This document shows, piece by piece, positions 1 through 7,852 of a DNA stretch of 41,899 bases. Each line of letters starts with the position of its first letter. Within the stretch, counting starts at the first letter, position 1. The notes under the pieces are model-generated. The model searched no databases. It saw nothing but the letters and a program-made list of their open reading frames with translations, and was not told the DNA's origin. A program made the position numbers and the translations under genes. This DNA is from Clostridium sp. CAG:1013 (GTDB lineage Bacteria; Bacillota; Clostridia; Oscillospirales; Acutalibacteraceae). The stretch covers positions 4,310-46,208 of the forward strand of contig HF972680.1 in assembly GCA_000432995.1 (NCBI GenBank). Reading direction: 5' to 3'.

Positions 1-93
1 TCAGCTGGCGGTACTGCTTGTTTCAGGCAATCCAGAATGGGGTTGGGAACCTGAAAAGATTGGAAAAATATGTCGAAAAATAGAATTTATTTC

Positions 94-122
94 TTGTTGG
101 GGGATTTCCCCTTTGCTATAAT
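94..122 (+). promoter_or_regulatory. Sigma-A-type promoter for the DUF4230 pair
   Basis: TTGTTG at 94-99 and a perfect TATAAT at 117-122 are separated by 17 bases. The spacer contains the short inverted repeat GGGGATTTCCCC (about 100-111), which could be a regulator site, although this is inference. The start codon follows about 40 bases downstream, after an AAGAGG-like ribosome site. The first 93 bases of the window show no gene that can be supported. Confidence 0.6.
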
Positions 123-164
123 GGAGAAGGAAGTTAGGAAGGTAATGGAAAAGAGGTTAAAAAC

Positions 165-806
165 ATGGGTTTGGGAAAGAAGAAAAAGCAGCAGGGCAAG
201 GACTTGCTAAAATCCGTAGTGGTAAAGAACTACTCCGTCCCTGTTTGGGGACTTGGTGCGTTGATTTTGGTAATCGTGGTCCTGGTGGTGGTATTTATCG
301 TAGTGCCCGCCGCCCGGAACAGCAAAAAGCAGGCAGAGGTCCTCACGGTCTCCACGTTGGAAAAGATCATTGACGTCAGCGAGCTTTCCACTTTTACCGC
401 AGTCTACAACGGTATCGCTCAGGTGGTGGATGAGGAAAATCCGGAGTCCGTGGACTACTACGTGTCCTACGAGGCCAAGGTGAACGCAGGCATCAACTTT
501 GATGAGGTGGGCATCGAGATGGAGGAGGAGAGCCAAACCATCCGGATTACCGTGCCTCCCGTGGAACTGACCGAGGTGAACGTGGACATTTCCTCCCTGG
601 ACTTCATCTTCTACGACAAGAGCCTCAACACTTCCGCTGTGACGGAAACGGCATTCAAGGCTTGTGAGGAGGACGTGGAAAAGGAGAGTCAGGAGCAGGA
701 GGCCATCTATGAACTGGCCCAGCAGAACGCCAAAAATGTGCTAACCGCCCTTGTAAAGCCTATTGTGGACCAGCTGGACACCGAGTACAGCCTAGTAGTG
801 GAGTGA
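165..806 (+). CDS. DUF4230 domain membrane-anchored protein
   Basis: A 213-residue protein of unknown function. It begins with a very basic cytoplasmic stretch (KKKKQQGK), then one strong membrane segment at about residues 27-48 (LGALILVIVVLVVVFIVV). The rest, which would be extracytoplasmic, has the layout of DUF4230 proteins: a beta-rich part with ESVDYYVSYEAKVNAGI and a C-terminal helical part (AQQNAKNVLTALVKPIVDQL). The next gene encodes a second member of the same family in which the membrane helix is replaced by a lipoprotein signal, so both probably act at the outer face of the membrane. The coding regions abut, and the second start lies just past this stop codon, suggesting one mRNA. 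The molecular role of DUF4230 is not known to me. Confidence 0.75.
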   Translation: MGLGKKKKQQGKDLLKSVVVKNYSVPVWGLGALILVIVVLVVVFIVVPAARNSKKQAEVLTVSTLEKIIDVSELSTFTAVYNGIAQVVDEENPESVDYYVSYEAKVNAGINFDEVGIEMEEESQTIRITVPPVELTEVNVDISSLDFIFYDKSLNTSAVTETAFKACEEDVEKESQEQEAIYELAQQNAKNVLTALVKPIVDQLDTEYSLVVE

Positions 807-820
807 GGAGGATGAAGGCG

Positions 821-1474
821 ATGAAAAAATGTGTATCTTTGTTTTTGGCATTGCTGCTATCCCTCTCATTGGCTTCCTGTGGGGTGGGGATGCCCAAGGC
901 CTCGGATATGGAACCTGAGGTGTCCCAGATGAAAGCCATCTGTGAGTTGGCGGTGATGGACTGCTACTACCACAATGTGGCCAAGTTCAAGGAAGAGGAC
1001 GCGGAAGGGTTTTTGTTCTGGCAGAAGGACAAGCAGTTTTGGATCGAGTACAGCGGTGTGGTGACTCTGGGAGTGGATGTGTCACAGGTTACTGTGGAGG
1101 TAAAGGATAACCAGGTGACCATCACTCTGCCCGCAGCCAAGGTGCTCAGCTGCAAGGTGGATTCCAGCTCCCTGACCAAGGACTCCTTTATTGTGGCGGA
1201 CGGCTCCGCCAGCATCAGCGCGGAGGACGAGGTGGCCGCCTTTGACGCTGCTCAGAGCAAGCTTCAGGAGACTGCCGCCGGTGACACGGTACTGTTGGCA
1301 AACGCCCAGCAGCGGGCGCAGTCTCTGCTGGAGGACTACGTTACCAATGTGGGAAATGTGGTGGGCAAGGAGTACACCATCCAGTGGGTTTACCTGGACG
1401 AAGAGGGCGAACAAACTACAGCACCGGTAAGCGGGGTGGAGGAGTCAGCGTCGGAGGAAAGTGCCGCTGAGTAA
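821..1474 (+). CDS. DUF4230 family lipoprotein
   Basis: A secreted lipoprotein of about 217 residues. The chosen ATG has a good AGGAGG nine bases upstream; a GTG at 803 and an ATG at 812 are in frame but poorly placed relative to that site. The N-terminus MKKCVSLFLALLLSLSLASC is a lipoprotein signal with lipobox LASC. The mature part shares the DUF4230 pattern with the upstream protein (a TLGVDVSQVTVEVKDN / TITLPAAKVLSCKVD region and a C-terminal helix with NAQQRAQSLLEDYV). The tail is acidic and rich in Ser and Glu. The two genes are probably co-transcribed and look like an ancient tandem duplication with different anchoring. Function unknown. Confidence 0.75.
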   Translation: MKKCVSLFLALLLSLSLASCGVGMPKASDMEPEVSQMKAICELAVMDCYYHNVAKFKEEDAEGFLFWQKDKQFWIEYSGVVTLGVDVSQVTVEVKDNQVTITLPAAKVLSCKVDSSSLTKDSFIVADGSASISAEDEVAAFDAAQSKLQETAAGDTVLLANAQQRAQSLLEDYVTNVGNVVGKEYTIQWVYLDEEGEQTTAPVSGVEESASEESAAE

Positions 1475-1514
1475 TGCTCCGTCAGTCCGTTTAGAAAAGA
1501 AATAGTAAGAGTAC

Positions 1515-1545
1515 AGGCATCTGTCTATGGACAGGTGCCTTTTTT
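1515..1545 (+). terminator. Intrinsic terminator after the DUF4230 pair
   Basis: An AGGCATCTGTC / GACAGGTGCCT hairpin with a TATG loop and one internal T-G wobble, followed by a run of six T. It closes the two-gene DUF4230 unit. Confidence 0.85.
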
Positions 1546-1613
1546 CATGCCCTTCTTACGCGAAATTTGCAAGCCCTGTTGCGGGATGTGATTTCGACGC
1601 GAAAAAAACTTGA

Positions 1614-1630
1614 CTGCACGCGGCGTGCAG
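1614..1630. promoter_or_regulatory. Perfect palindrome upstream of the MerR gene (operator candidate)
   Basis: CTGCACGC-G-GCGTGCAG is a perfect 17-base palindrome whose left end overlaps a TTGACT (1610-1615). MerR-family proteins bind palindromes set between -35 and -10 elements, which fits. A caution: a -10 placed 18-19 bases after TTGACT (TACGGT at 1634-1639) would start the RNA inside the ribosome site of the MerR gene, so the promoter assignment is uncertain even if the operator is right. Confidence 0.5.
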
Positions 1631-1648
1631 TTTTACGGTAAGGAGGAC

Positions 1649-1981
1649 ATGAAAGTGGAGCATACATTGCGCGAAATCTGTACCCGATTGGGGATCACCC
1701 GCAGGACGGTGCAGGGCTATGAAAAATGGGGACTTCTGGCCCCCACGGACAAGAACAAATATGGGCATTTGCTGTATGATCAGCTGGCAGTGGAGAGAAT
1801 TCAGACTATCCGGTTTTACCAGCGGGCGGGATTTGCCCTCAAGGAGATCAAAGAGCTGTTGGACGCGCCGAATCATGTGAAAAAAGCGGCGTTTCAAGCC
1901 AGGATGATCCTGCTGGAGGAGGAGCACCGGGAGCAGGAGCTGCTGATTCAACAGGTCAGGACGTATATCGAAAACTTGTAA
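1649..1981 (+). CDS. MerR-family transcriptional regulator
   Basis: A 110-residue regulator. The start ATG follows AGGAGG at 1641-1646. Residues 4-70 form the winged helix-turn-helix of the MerR family (LREICTRLGITRRTVQGYEKWGLL, then IRFYQRAGFALKEIKELLD), followed by a coiled-coil dimerization helix rich in Glu, Gln and Arg. It stops right after the coiled coil with no effector-binding domain, as in small MerR proteins. A perfect palindrome just upstream may be its operator. The downstream lipoprotein gene starts 48 bases later in the same direction and is a plausible target; the effector cannot be predicted. Confidence 0.85.
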   Translation: MKVEHTLREICTRLGITRRTVQGYEKWGLLAPTDKNKYGHLLYDQLAVERIQTIRFYQRAGFALKEIKELLDAPNHVKKAAFQARMILLEEEHREQELLIQQVRTYIENL

Positions 1982-2028
1982 ATCTTGTGCGGAGTCACAT
2001 CCCGCATTATTTTCAGGAGGTAGAGAGT

Positions 2029-3453
2029 ATGAAAAAAATCATTCCATTCCTATTGGCGGGCTGTCTCTTGGCATCCCTTGCCGCCTGCGGTCCCACCGGG
2101 CAGTCTTCAGAGGTTTCCGATAGTTCCCCCGTTTCTTCCTCGGATGTTGTCAGTGCCCAGGAGTTGGAGAGCTCTTCGGAGGTGGAATCCTCCCATCCGG
2201 TCCAGGACACGGTCCCCAGTTTTGACACCACCGGGACCATCCAGGAAACCGTGCTTTACGAGGAAAATGGGGTGAAGATCACCGCCACAGACTTGGTTTG
2301 TTCCCTGACCGGTGCGGAGATATCCCTCACCATTGAGAACAACAGCGCTCAGGATCTGTCTTTCTCCAGCGGCACGTTGGGGTACAGCTGCAATGCGGTC
2401 AATGGAGTCATGGTGGATGACGGTTATTTAAACTGCGATGTGGCCGCCGGAAAGTCCGCCAACGAAACCGTGAGCTTTTCTTCCCAGGAGCTACTGCTGT
2501 ATGGTATCGATCGTGTAGCCGATTTCCAGCTTGGTTTCACCATAACGGACTCGGATTACAACAGCACCCATATCCCTCCGATTGTGGTTGCCACTTCCCT
2601 GAAAGGGTACGAACAGCCTGCGGATAGCATCCAGACCGCTGTCCAAAGTGAGGCCCTTCAAAGCCTGCTGGGGTATCAGGTAACCTTTTTCCAGACAGAT
2701 AACTTCTACGACCAAAATGGTGTCAAGGTAGAAACCGCCGGGCGGATGGAAAATTCCAGCGGGGAGCAGATGCTGTTGTTGGAGGTGGTCAACAGCGGGG
2801 AACAGTCGGTTTGCTTTGTTACCAACAATATAGCTTTTAACGGTATGGAAGTTTACAGTTATAACTGGTCAAGTGATGTCATCCTTCCCGGTGCCCGCAG
2901 AATGGTGACGCTCCAGCTGGAAAATGTGTTCGACAAGGAATACTGGCCAGCCTATGGTCTGGATTCCATCGGCGCGGTGAGCATGAACGTCGCCCTAAAC
3001 GATCTGGAGGGCAATCCGCTGACAGAGGGAACGCCTCTTCAGGTCCAGTTGAGCGATGTGGAAGCAACTGTGGATTCCCAGGGAATAGAGGTCTACAACG
3101 AGGGAGGTATCCGGGTTCTTTCCAAGAAACTGGCAGAAGATGGGAATGGCGACCTTTCCGCGCTGCTGTTGGTGGAGAACACCAGCGGACAGACAGTCAC
3201 AGCGGGGGTAGGGTACGATTCCTTGTCCATCGGCGGGGTGATGAATGACTTCACCTGTTCCGACCGGAACATTCCCAATGGGGGTAAGGCAGCCCTGGTG
3301 ATTAACCTGCGGGACCTGGAGGAAAACGGGATTACATCGGTGGAGAACATTACAGATTTAGAATTCCAGTTGCAGATCCGAAACGAAGCTAACTATCAAA
3401 CCATTGCAGAACCGAAAGTGACCTTGACGTTCGCCGGAGGGACTGCGGTGTAA
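2029..3453 (+). CDS. Large lipoprotein with repeated beta-rich domains, function unknown
   Basis: A 474-residue lipoprotein starting at an ATG eight bases after AGGAGG. The signal peptide MKKIIPFLLAGCLLASLAAC ends in lipobox LAAC, followed by a Ser/Glu-rich linker to about residue 65. The remainder looks like three consecutive beta-sandwich-like segments with similar phrases: ETVLYEENGVKITATDL, FYDQNGVKVETAGRM and IEVYNEGGIRVLSKKL each open a segment, and LTIENNSAQDL, LLEVVNSGEQ and LLVENTSGQTV follow in turn. This internal threefold repetition suggests tandem duplication of one domain. No catalytic motif is visible. It lies downstream of the MerR gene and ends at its own terminator. Confidence 0.7.
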   Translation: MKKIIPFLLAGCLLASLAACGPTGQSSEVSDSSPVSSSDVVSAQELESSSEVESSHPVQDTVPSFDTTGTIQETVLYEENGVKITATDLVCSLTGAEISLTIENNSAQDLSFSSGTLGYSCNAVNGVMVDDGYLNCDVAAGKSANETVSFSSQELLLYGIDRVADFQLGFTITDSDYNSTHIPPIVVATSLKGYEQPADSIQTAVQSEALQSLLGYQVTFFQTDNFYDQNGVKVETAGRMENSSGEQMLLLEVVNSGEQSVCFVTNNIAFNGMEVYSYNWSSDVILPGARRMVTLQLENVFDKEYWPAYGLDSIGAVSMNVALNDLEGNPLTEGTPLQVQLSDVEATVDSQGIEVYNEGGIRVLSKKLAEDGNGDLSALLLVENTSGQTVTAGVGYDSLSIGGVMNDFTCSDRNIPNGGKAALVINLRDLEENGITSVENITDLEFQLQIRNEANYQTIAEPKVTLTFAGGTAV

Positions 3454-3483
3454 AGGTGGAGAAAGCCCTCGAGAAAAAGTGAA

Positions 3484-3529
3484 AACAGGACCGAGAGAAC
3501 CGAATGGTTCCCTTGGCCCTGTTTTTTTG
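3484..3529 (+). terminator. Intrinsic terminator after the large lipoprotein
   Basis: AACAGG...CCTGTT closes a long, slightly imperfect hairpin (inner arm GAACC/GGTTC, GAAT loop) followed by a seven-base T run. The opposite-strand XRE gene ends about 30 bases further on. Confidence 0.75.
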
Positions 3530-3561
3530 TTTAAAATCGCCTTTGAAATTATCCCAGATGG

Positions 3562-4182
3562 TTACTCCGTGCCTTGGTCCCTCTTTTTCAGAAGCAGATA
3601 GCTTCCGACGGAAAGAACCAAGAACACGATCCAAAATAGGAAACTGTGAAAGATTCCGATGGGGTAGGGGGAGATCCAACCTTCCCAAGACAGGAGAGTG
3701 GCGAGATACCCGGTTATCATGGAAACCGGCATAAAGGCAATCCCAAGGATGTTAAGCCAGTTTACATAGAAAGAGGCTTTAACAGGCGACAAGTACTTTG
3801 CTATAAAATATCCTGCGACTCCCACTGCTTGAATGATCATGGAGCCCCAAATGGCAATCATGGTCTGTTCTGCATACCAAATGCCAAACGCGCAGAATAA
3901 CCCGATGAAAATCAAGGCGGTTGATAGTGTGTAAAGGATTTGGCTTGTCAGATTTTTGTTCTTTTCCTGGTGGTCCTTGACTGGTTCGACGCCTTTTAAA
4001 AGATAGTCGGTTGTGACGTGGAAGAACTCGCTCAGGAGAATGATCTTGTCCAGATCGGGTGTGCTTTGTTCGCTTTCCCATTTGGAAACAGCTTGCCGGG
4101 AAACGCCGATTTGATCCGCAAGCTGCTCTTGGGAGATTCCTTTTGCTTTCCGCAAAGATTGGATTCTGTCTGCCAGGTTCAT
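3562..4182 (-). CDS. XRE-family regulator with C-terminal membrane domain (copy 1)
   Basis: A 206-residue protein. Residues 4-58 are a canonical helix-turn-helix (RIQSLRKAKGISQEQLADQ, VSRQAVSKWESEQSTPDLD). After a charged linker come about four hydrophobic segments between residues 80 and 200 (ILYTLSTALIFIGLFCAF, WGSMIIQAVGVAGYFIA, ILGIAFMPVSMITGYLATLL, FLFWIVFLVLSVGSYLLL), so this is a membrane-attached DNA-binding protein of a type common in Clostridia. I chose the second ATG of the ATGACTATG start because AAAGGAG is eight bases from it and only two from the first. It is divergent from the rhodanese gene. A near copy lies at 15558-16178. Its signal and targets are unknown. Confidence 0.85.
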   Translation of the reverse strand: MNLADRIQSLRKAKGISQEQLADQIGVSRQAVSKWESEQSTPDLDKIILLSEFFHVTTDYLLKGVEPVKDHQEKNKNLTSQILYTLSTALIFIGLFCAFGIWYAEQTMIAIWGSMIIQAVGVAGYFIAKYLSPVKASFYVNWLNILGIAFMPVSMITGYLATLLSWEGWISPYPIGIFHSFLFWIVFLVLSVGSYLLLKKRDQGTE

Positions 4183-4586
4183 AGTCATCGCTCCTTTCTG
4201 TTTGTGGAGTCATTCTAGCAGATTGGACGGTTGCGTGGCCACCATCCAGACATGGAAGTGTGTCAACTGGCGGTTGCGGGGACGTTTGCAGCTAGAAAAA
4301 GCAGAAAAAACCTGGTGATTCACACCCAGTCCCCTTGACTTCATTGTACCACAAGAAAAGCAGCATTTCTATCAAACTGACTTTTGGATTTGGCAGAAAA
4401 GAGAGAAACCTAACGGATCAGCCTCCTGGAAGGTTATGGTGCGTCCCAGCTTCTTAGCTCCTCTTGCCGGATCCTTCGAGAGACTGTATAATAGCACCAC
4501 TACGGGAGCGTATGATGCTCTCAATTAAGAAGATACTACCACCCAAAGGCGGCCAGCCTTTGAAATGAAATTTGGAGGTGCTTTCT
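4183..4586. other. Divergent intergenic region of duplication copy 1
   Basis: Four hundred bases between the XRE regulator and the rhodanese. Besides the rhodanese promoter it holds a short stem-loop AAAGGC-GGCCA-GCCTTT just before the ribosome site, which is conserved in copy 2 with a changed loop base. The part next to the regulator start is the most conserved between copies and probably contains its promoter and operator. No further gene is seen. Confidence 0.6.
4464..4492 (+). promoter_or_regulatory. Promoter of rhodanese copy 1
   Basis: TTGCCG at 4464-4469, a 17-base spacer and TATAAT at 4487-4492. The duplicated segment keeps exactly the same -35, spacer length and -10 although most spacer bases differ, which supports it as functional. 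Confidence 0.75.
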
Positions 4587-4970
4587 ATGAAACGAGTGAT
4601 TCCCTTACTGTTTGCGCTGACGATATTGTTTACCGGGTGCTCCACAGGTGGCAATGGCGGCTCCTACCAGCAGATCAACCAAGAAGAGGCAAAGAAAATG
4701 ATGGACACCCAGGAGGTTATCGTCCTGGATGTGCGGGAGCAGGACGAGTACGACAGCGGCCATATTCCCGGCGCGGTACTGCTGCCGGTGGGGACCATCA
4801 ACGAGGAAACCGCCTCGGCCGTGATCCCTGAGAAAGATGACACTGTCTTGGTCTACTGCCGCAGTGGTAACCGGAGCAAGACTGCTTCCGCAGCTTTGGC
4901 AGAACTGGGGTACACCAACATCTACGAGTTTGGGGGCATCAACACCTGGCCCTATGAAATCGAGCCTTGA
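4587..4970 (+). CDS. Rhodanese-domain lipoprotein (copy 1)
   Basis: A 127-residue extracytoplasmic single-domain rhodanese. The start ATG follows GGAGGTG. MKRVIPLLFALTILFTGC is a lipoprotein signal with lipobox FTGC, followed by a Gly/Ser linker. The domain shows the family's landmarks: VIVLDVREQDEYDSGHIPGAVLLP and the active-site loop YCRSGNRS with the catalytic Cys that would carry persulfide sulfur. Lipoprotein rhodaneses are thought to handle sulfur or thiols outside the membrane; the substrate here is unknown. By eye it differs from copy 2 at about 11 of 127 residues, mostly outside the active site. Confidence 0.9.
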   Translation: MKRVIPLLFALTILFTGCSTGGNGGSYQQINQEEAKKMMDTQEVIVLDVREQDEYDSGHIPGAVLLPVGTINEETASAVIPEKDDTVLVYCRSGNRSKTASAALAELGYTNIYEFGGINTWPYEIEP

Positions 4971-5352
4971 CCTCTCTTTTACCGTCCTTTGCGGGCGGTG
5001 TTGATACAGTATTGCGCTGTGTCCATCATGCTGGGAAAATCATTGCTTTCTCGTAGAATAGAGTATGGTTTATATCAGGATTCATGTGATATGTTACTTG
5101 AATCTTACGTGGTTTCTAAGGGGGATATCCTCTGCCATATGAGGAATTGCGGACGTTATCCATATTTATCATGACCATCGCAATTTCTCTGTTATTTTCT
5201 GTTTTTGGAAAAAGCAAAAGCATTTCAAAATAAGCATAAGATCTCAATAAGTCTGCTTGATAAACGAATAGTTTACAGGCAGACTTTGCCGTTTAAGGTT
5301 TGTTAAAGAAAATAGAGGTATGATATAATTATTTAAGACAGGTGGTGAAAAG
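4971..5352. other. Intergenic region before the two-component system
   Basis: The left part contains a small hairpin right after the rhodanese (ACCGTCC / GGGCGGT) without a strong T run. Base composition turns AT-rich from about 5030. A 61-codon open frame (4989-5174) lacks a ribosome site and coding character, so I do not call it. The right end holds the response-regulator promoter. Confidence 0.5.
5293..5329 (+). promoter_or_regulatory. Response-regulator promoter with direct-repeat site
   Basis: TTAAGGTTTGTTAAAG at 5293-5308 lies immediately upstream of TATAAT at 5324-5329 and covers the -35 position. A nearly identical sequence, TTAAAGGTTCATTAAAG, precedes the ABC exporter operon. Direct-repeat sites at this position are typical for OmpR-family regulators, so positive autoregulation is a reasonable inference. 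Confidence 0.65.
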
Positions 5353-6039
5353 ATGAGAATATTATTAGTGGAAGATGAAAAATATTTGGCTCAGGCTTTG
5401 GAACAGGTTTTGCAGAAAAATAACTACGCTGTTGACTTGGCATATGACGGTGAATACGGGCTTGATTGTGCTTTATCAGGAATTTATGATGTAATTGTAT
5501 TGGACATTATGCTTCCTAAGATGAATGGATTAGAAGTATTGAAATCTTTACGCAACGAAAGAAATAGCACACCTGTTCTGCTGCTGACAGCAAAAAGTGA
5601 AACACAGGATAAGGTAAAGGGATTAGATTTAGGAGCAGATGATTATTTGGCAAAACCCTTTAAAACGGAAGAATTACTTGCACGACTACGAGCATTATCA
5701 AGAAGAAAAGAAACAATCGTGTTTAATAATGCTCTTGCTTATAACGATATTGAATTAAACACTAATTCTTTGGTGCTGTATTGTGGAACGAGGGAGTTCA
5801 AACTTACTTTAAAAGAAAGCCAAATATTGGAGCTCCTAATCCGTATGGAAGATATGTTTGTATCCAAAGACAGCATTATTGAGAAGGTATGGGGATTTGA
5901 TGGTGAAGCTGGGGATAGTCATGTGGAAGTATATATTTCTTTTCTCCGAAAAAAACTCAAAGCATTAAAATCAACTACAGCTATTAAAACGGTCCGAGGA
6001 GTAGGATATTCACTGCAAAAAGAGAGTGGCGAAACATAA
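5353..6039 (+). CDS. OmpR-family response regulator
   Basis: A 228-residue response regulator. The receiver domain (1-115) has the acidic pair VEDE at 7-10, phosphoacceptor Asp51 in VLDIMLPK, the switch Thr and the conserved Lys in LAKPF. The C-terminal winged helix (about 125-225) has the OmpR pattern FKLTLKESQILELLI, VEVYISFLRKKL and IKTVRGVGYSL. The start is an ATG after AGGTGG. It overlaps the sensor kinase start by one base, so the two are translationally coupled. It probably activates itself and the ABC exporter downstream through shared direct repeats. The AT-rich composition is shared with its neighbours up to about 10 kb. Confidence 0.92.
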   Translation: MRILLVEDEKYLAQALEQVLQKNNYAVDLAYDGEYGLDCALSGIYDVIVLDIMLPKMNGLEVLKSLRNERNSTPVLLLTAKSETQDKVKGLDLGADDYLAKPFKTEELLARLRALSRRKETIVFNNALAYNDIELNTNSLVLYCGTREFKLTLKESQILELLIRMEDMFVSKDSIIEKVWGFDGEAGDSHVEVYISFLRKKLKALKSTTAIKTVRGVGYSLQKESGET

Positions 6040-7316
6040 TGTTTAAAAAACTACGAAAAAAGTTTATTGTACTAAATATGACGATGATTTCAGTGACCGT
6101 AATTTTTGCTTTTTTGGCAATCTATTTGATTACCCAGAATAATATAGAAAGTCAGAATAGCTTAAAGTTAGAAAATGCATCCTCCTTTGCATTAAGGCAG
6201 ATAGATAATTCTGAAGACAATTACAGCCAAATATTGGTAACAGATACATCTTCAGAATATTATTTTCCCTTTTTTAATGCTTTGATCGATGAAAATAATC
6301 AGCCAATGATTAGTCAGTCAGTTAGCAATGAAACGAAATCCGCCACATTAAAATTGACAGAACTTGCGTTAAATAGTGATTCCAATAAGCTGGAATTCAA
6401 TAATCGGAAATATCAATTTTCTATCGAATCTGCATTTGCACAAGTAAGTGTAGAGAGTAATGTGAACGGATCAAATCCAGAAGTTTATAGGATGATAACT
6501 TTTATTGATATAACTGACTCTATAAATACATTAAATCAACTGCTACTTACATTTGTTATTATTGGAGTCTTTATGTTGGGGGCGATTTTTCTAATCAGTG
6601 TCTTTTTTGCGAGAAAATCTGTTGCACCCATAGAGTCCTCTTATTCCAGACAGAAACAGTTTATTGCGGATGCTTCCCATGAACTAAAAACCCCTGTGGC
6701 TTCGATTGGTGCGAATATAGAAGCCATTGAGTCTAATCCAGATGATCCTGTATATCGTCAGAAAAAGTGGATTGACTATATAAAAATTGAATTGGAGCGA
6801 ATGAATAAGCTCATTAGTGATTTGCTTTCTCTGGCTAAATATGATAATTTACAAACCACATTCAATATGACTGCGGTGAATCTAAGCGACATTGTCAATG
6901 ATTCTCTATTGACCATGGAAGCCTTTGCATTTGAGAAAGGAATAGAAATTTGTTCTGATATTAAGGAAGATGTTATTGCAGTCGTAGATGGTGAAAAATA
7001 TGAACAGGTAATCAAGATCCTCTTTGATAATGCTGTTAAATATGTAAATGAATCTGGAAAGATTGACATTACTCTGAAAGAAAATAAAAACCACGCTATA
7101 TTTGAAATTTCCAATACGGGAGACGGAATAGCCCCTGAGCATTTGAATAAGATTTTTGACCGCTTTTATCGAATTGACTCGTCCCGGGAAAACAATGGCA
7201 GTTATGGTTTGGGATTATCCATTGCTAAAACAATTGTTGAACATATGAATGGAAAGATAGCTGTTAGCAGTGCCTTAGGGCAGATCACTACATTTACTGT
7301 AACAATAAACAAATAA
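6039..7316 (+). CDS. Sensor histidine kinase
   Basis: A 425-residue membrane kinase. A membrane segment at about 9-31, an extracytoplasmic domain of about 135 residues, and a second segment at about 168-190 are followed by the dimerization box ADASHELKTPVAS with phosphorylated His214. The ATPase domain shows the N box (FDNAVKYV), G1 (NTGDGI), F box (FDRFYR) and G2 (YGLGLSIAKTI). The partner is the overlapping OmpR-type regulator. Together with the following exporter genes this resembles systems that sense and export peptide antibiotics, but the sensed ligand is not evident from the sequence. Confidence 0.92.
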   Translation: MFKKLRKKFIVLNMTMISVTVIFAFLAIYLITQNNIESQNSLKLENASSFALRQIDNSEDNYSQILVTDTSSEYYFPFFNALIDENNQPMISQSVSNETKSATLKLTELALNSDSNKLEFNNRKYQFSIESAFAQVSVESNVNGSNPEVYRMITFIDITDSINTLNQLLLTFVIIGVFMLGAIFLISVFFARKSVAPIESSYSRQKQFIADASHELKTPVASIGANIEAIESNPDDPVYRQKKWIDYIKIELERMNKLISDLLSLAKYDNLQTTFNMTAVNLSDIVNDSLLTMEAFAFEKGIEICSDIKEDVIAVVDGEKYEQVIKILFDNAVKYVNESGKIDITLKENKNHAIFEISNTGDGIAPEHLNKIFDRFYRIDSSRENNGSYGLGLSIAKTIVEHMNGKIAVSSALGQITTFTVTINK

Positions 7317-7329
7317 AACTTGAATTGCA

Positions 7330-7365
7330 AAAAAGCCTTTCATTGAAAATGAAAGGCTTTTTTTG
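7330..7365 (+). terminator. Intrinsic terminator after the sensor kinase
   Basis: A near-perfect hairpin AAAAGCCTTTCATT / AATGAAAGGCTTTTT with a three-base loop and a T run. It separates the two-component genes from the exporter operon, which therefore needs its own promoter. Confidence 0.92.
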
Positions 7366-7395
7366 TTCCCCATATTTTATAGCAATAAAAACCTA

Positions 7396-7428
7396 TTAAA
7401 GGTTCATTAAAGATTTCACACTTATACT
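7396..7428 (+). promoter_or_regulatory. Exporter-operon promoter with regulator site
   Basis: TTAAAGGTTCATTAAAG at 7396-7412 repeats the sequence before the response regulator gene. A -10 candidate, TATACT, follows at 7423-7428, while no good -35 exists; the repeat occupies that place. This is the arrangement expected of an activator-dependent promoter. Confidence 0.65.
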
Positions 7429-7458
7429 TAGCTGGAAAAATAAATGGAGGACTTCAAA

Positions 7459-7851
7459 ATGCAAACACAAAAACGGTTCAAGTTGGCCTTGTGGATTGTC
7501 TCAGGTTTCATTTTTCTGATTGGTATCATTCAGGTTTTTTCATTTTTGCCTGGACAATTAGAAGCAATGAAACAAGCGGAAGCACAAGGTGTGGCAGTAC
7601 AGCAAATATCAAATTTCTTTTGGCAGCAAGTTGTACCACAACTTTTAAGCTATGTAATGTCAACTGTAGCCTTTATTGGGATTCTGTTTTCTATCGGTAT
7701 GCTCTATGAAAAAATGGATTGCATGGTAACTCAAACGGAAACATCTCAAAAACAACTGCCGTATGCTTCGCAGCATCAACAAGAAAACGACATGGACACT
7801 TTCTTTGACGATTTTGAAATCGTTGAAGACGAAAATAAAAAGGAGTATTGA
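7459..7851 (+). CDS. Small two-helix membrane protein of the exporter operon
   Basis: A 130-residue protein. The ATG after TGGAGG is preferred over an ATG 15 bases earlier that overlaps that ribosome site. Two membrane segments are seen, LALWIVSGFIFLIGIIQVFSF near residues 9-29 and QLLSYVMSTVAFIGILFSIGML near 61-82, with a Gln-rich region between and an acidic, Gln-rich C-terminal tail. It lies between the two-component genes and the permease and is followed after one base by the permease start. It may be an accessory subunit of the exporter or a signalling link to the kinase. I do not recognise the family. Confidence 0.75.
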   Translation: MQTQKRFKLALWIVSGFIFLIGIIQVFSFLPGQLEAMKQAEAQGVAVQQISNFFWQQVVPQLLSYVMSTVAFIGILFSIGMLYEKMDCMVTQTETSQKQLPYASQHQQENDMDTFFDDFEIVEDENKKEY

Positions 7852-7852
7852 T

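Larger units (their letters stand above)
3562..4970. repeat. Long diverged duplication, copy 1 (XRE regulator plus rhodanese)
   Basis: This segment recurs in the same orientation at 15558-16919. Both coding sequences, the divergent intergenic region and the promoter are shared. The first 70 or so bases upstream of the regulator are nearly identical between copies (ACAAACAGAAAGGAGCGATG on the minus strand, and the GGTTGCGTGGCCACCATCC stretch), while the middle of the intergenic region has small insertions and deletions. Confidence 0.9.

Noticed and set aside
4989..5174. A 61-codon frame between the rhodanese and the response regulator
   Set aside because: No ribosome site, no coding-like composition, crosses the change to AT-rich sequence.
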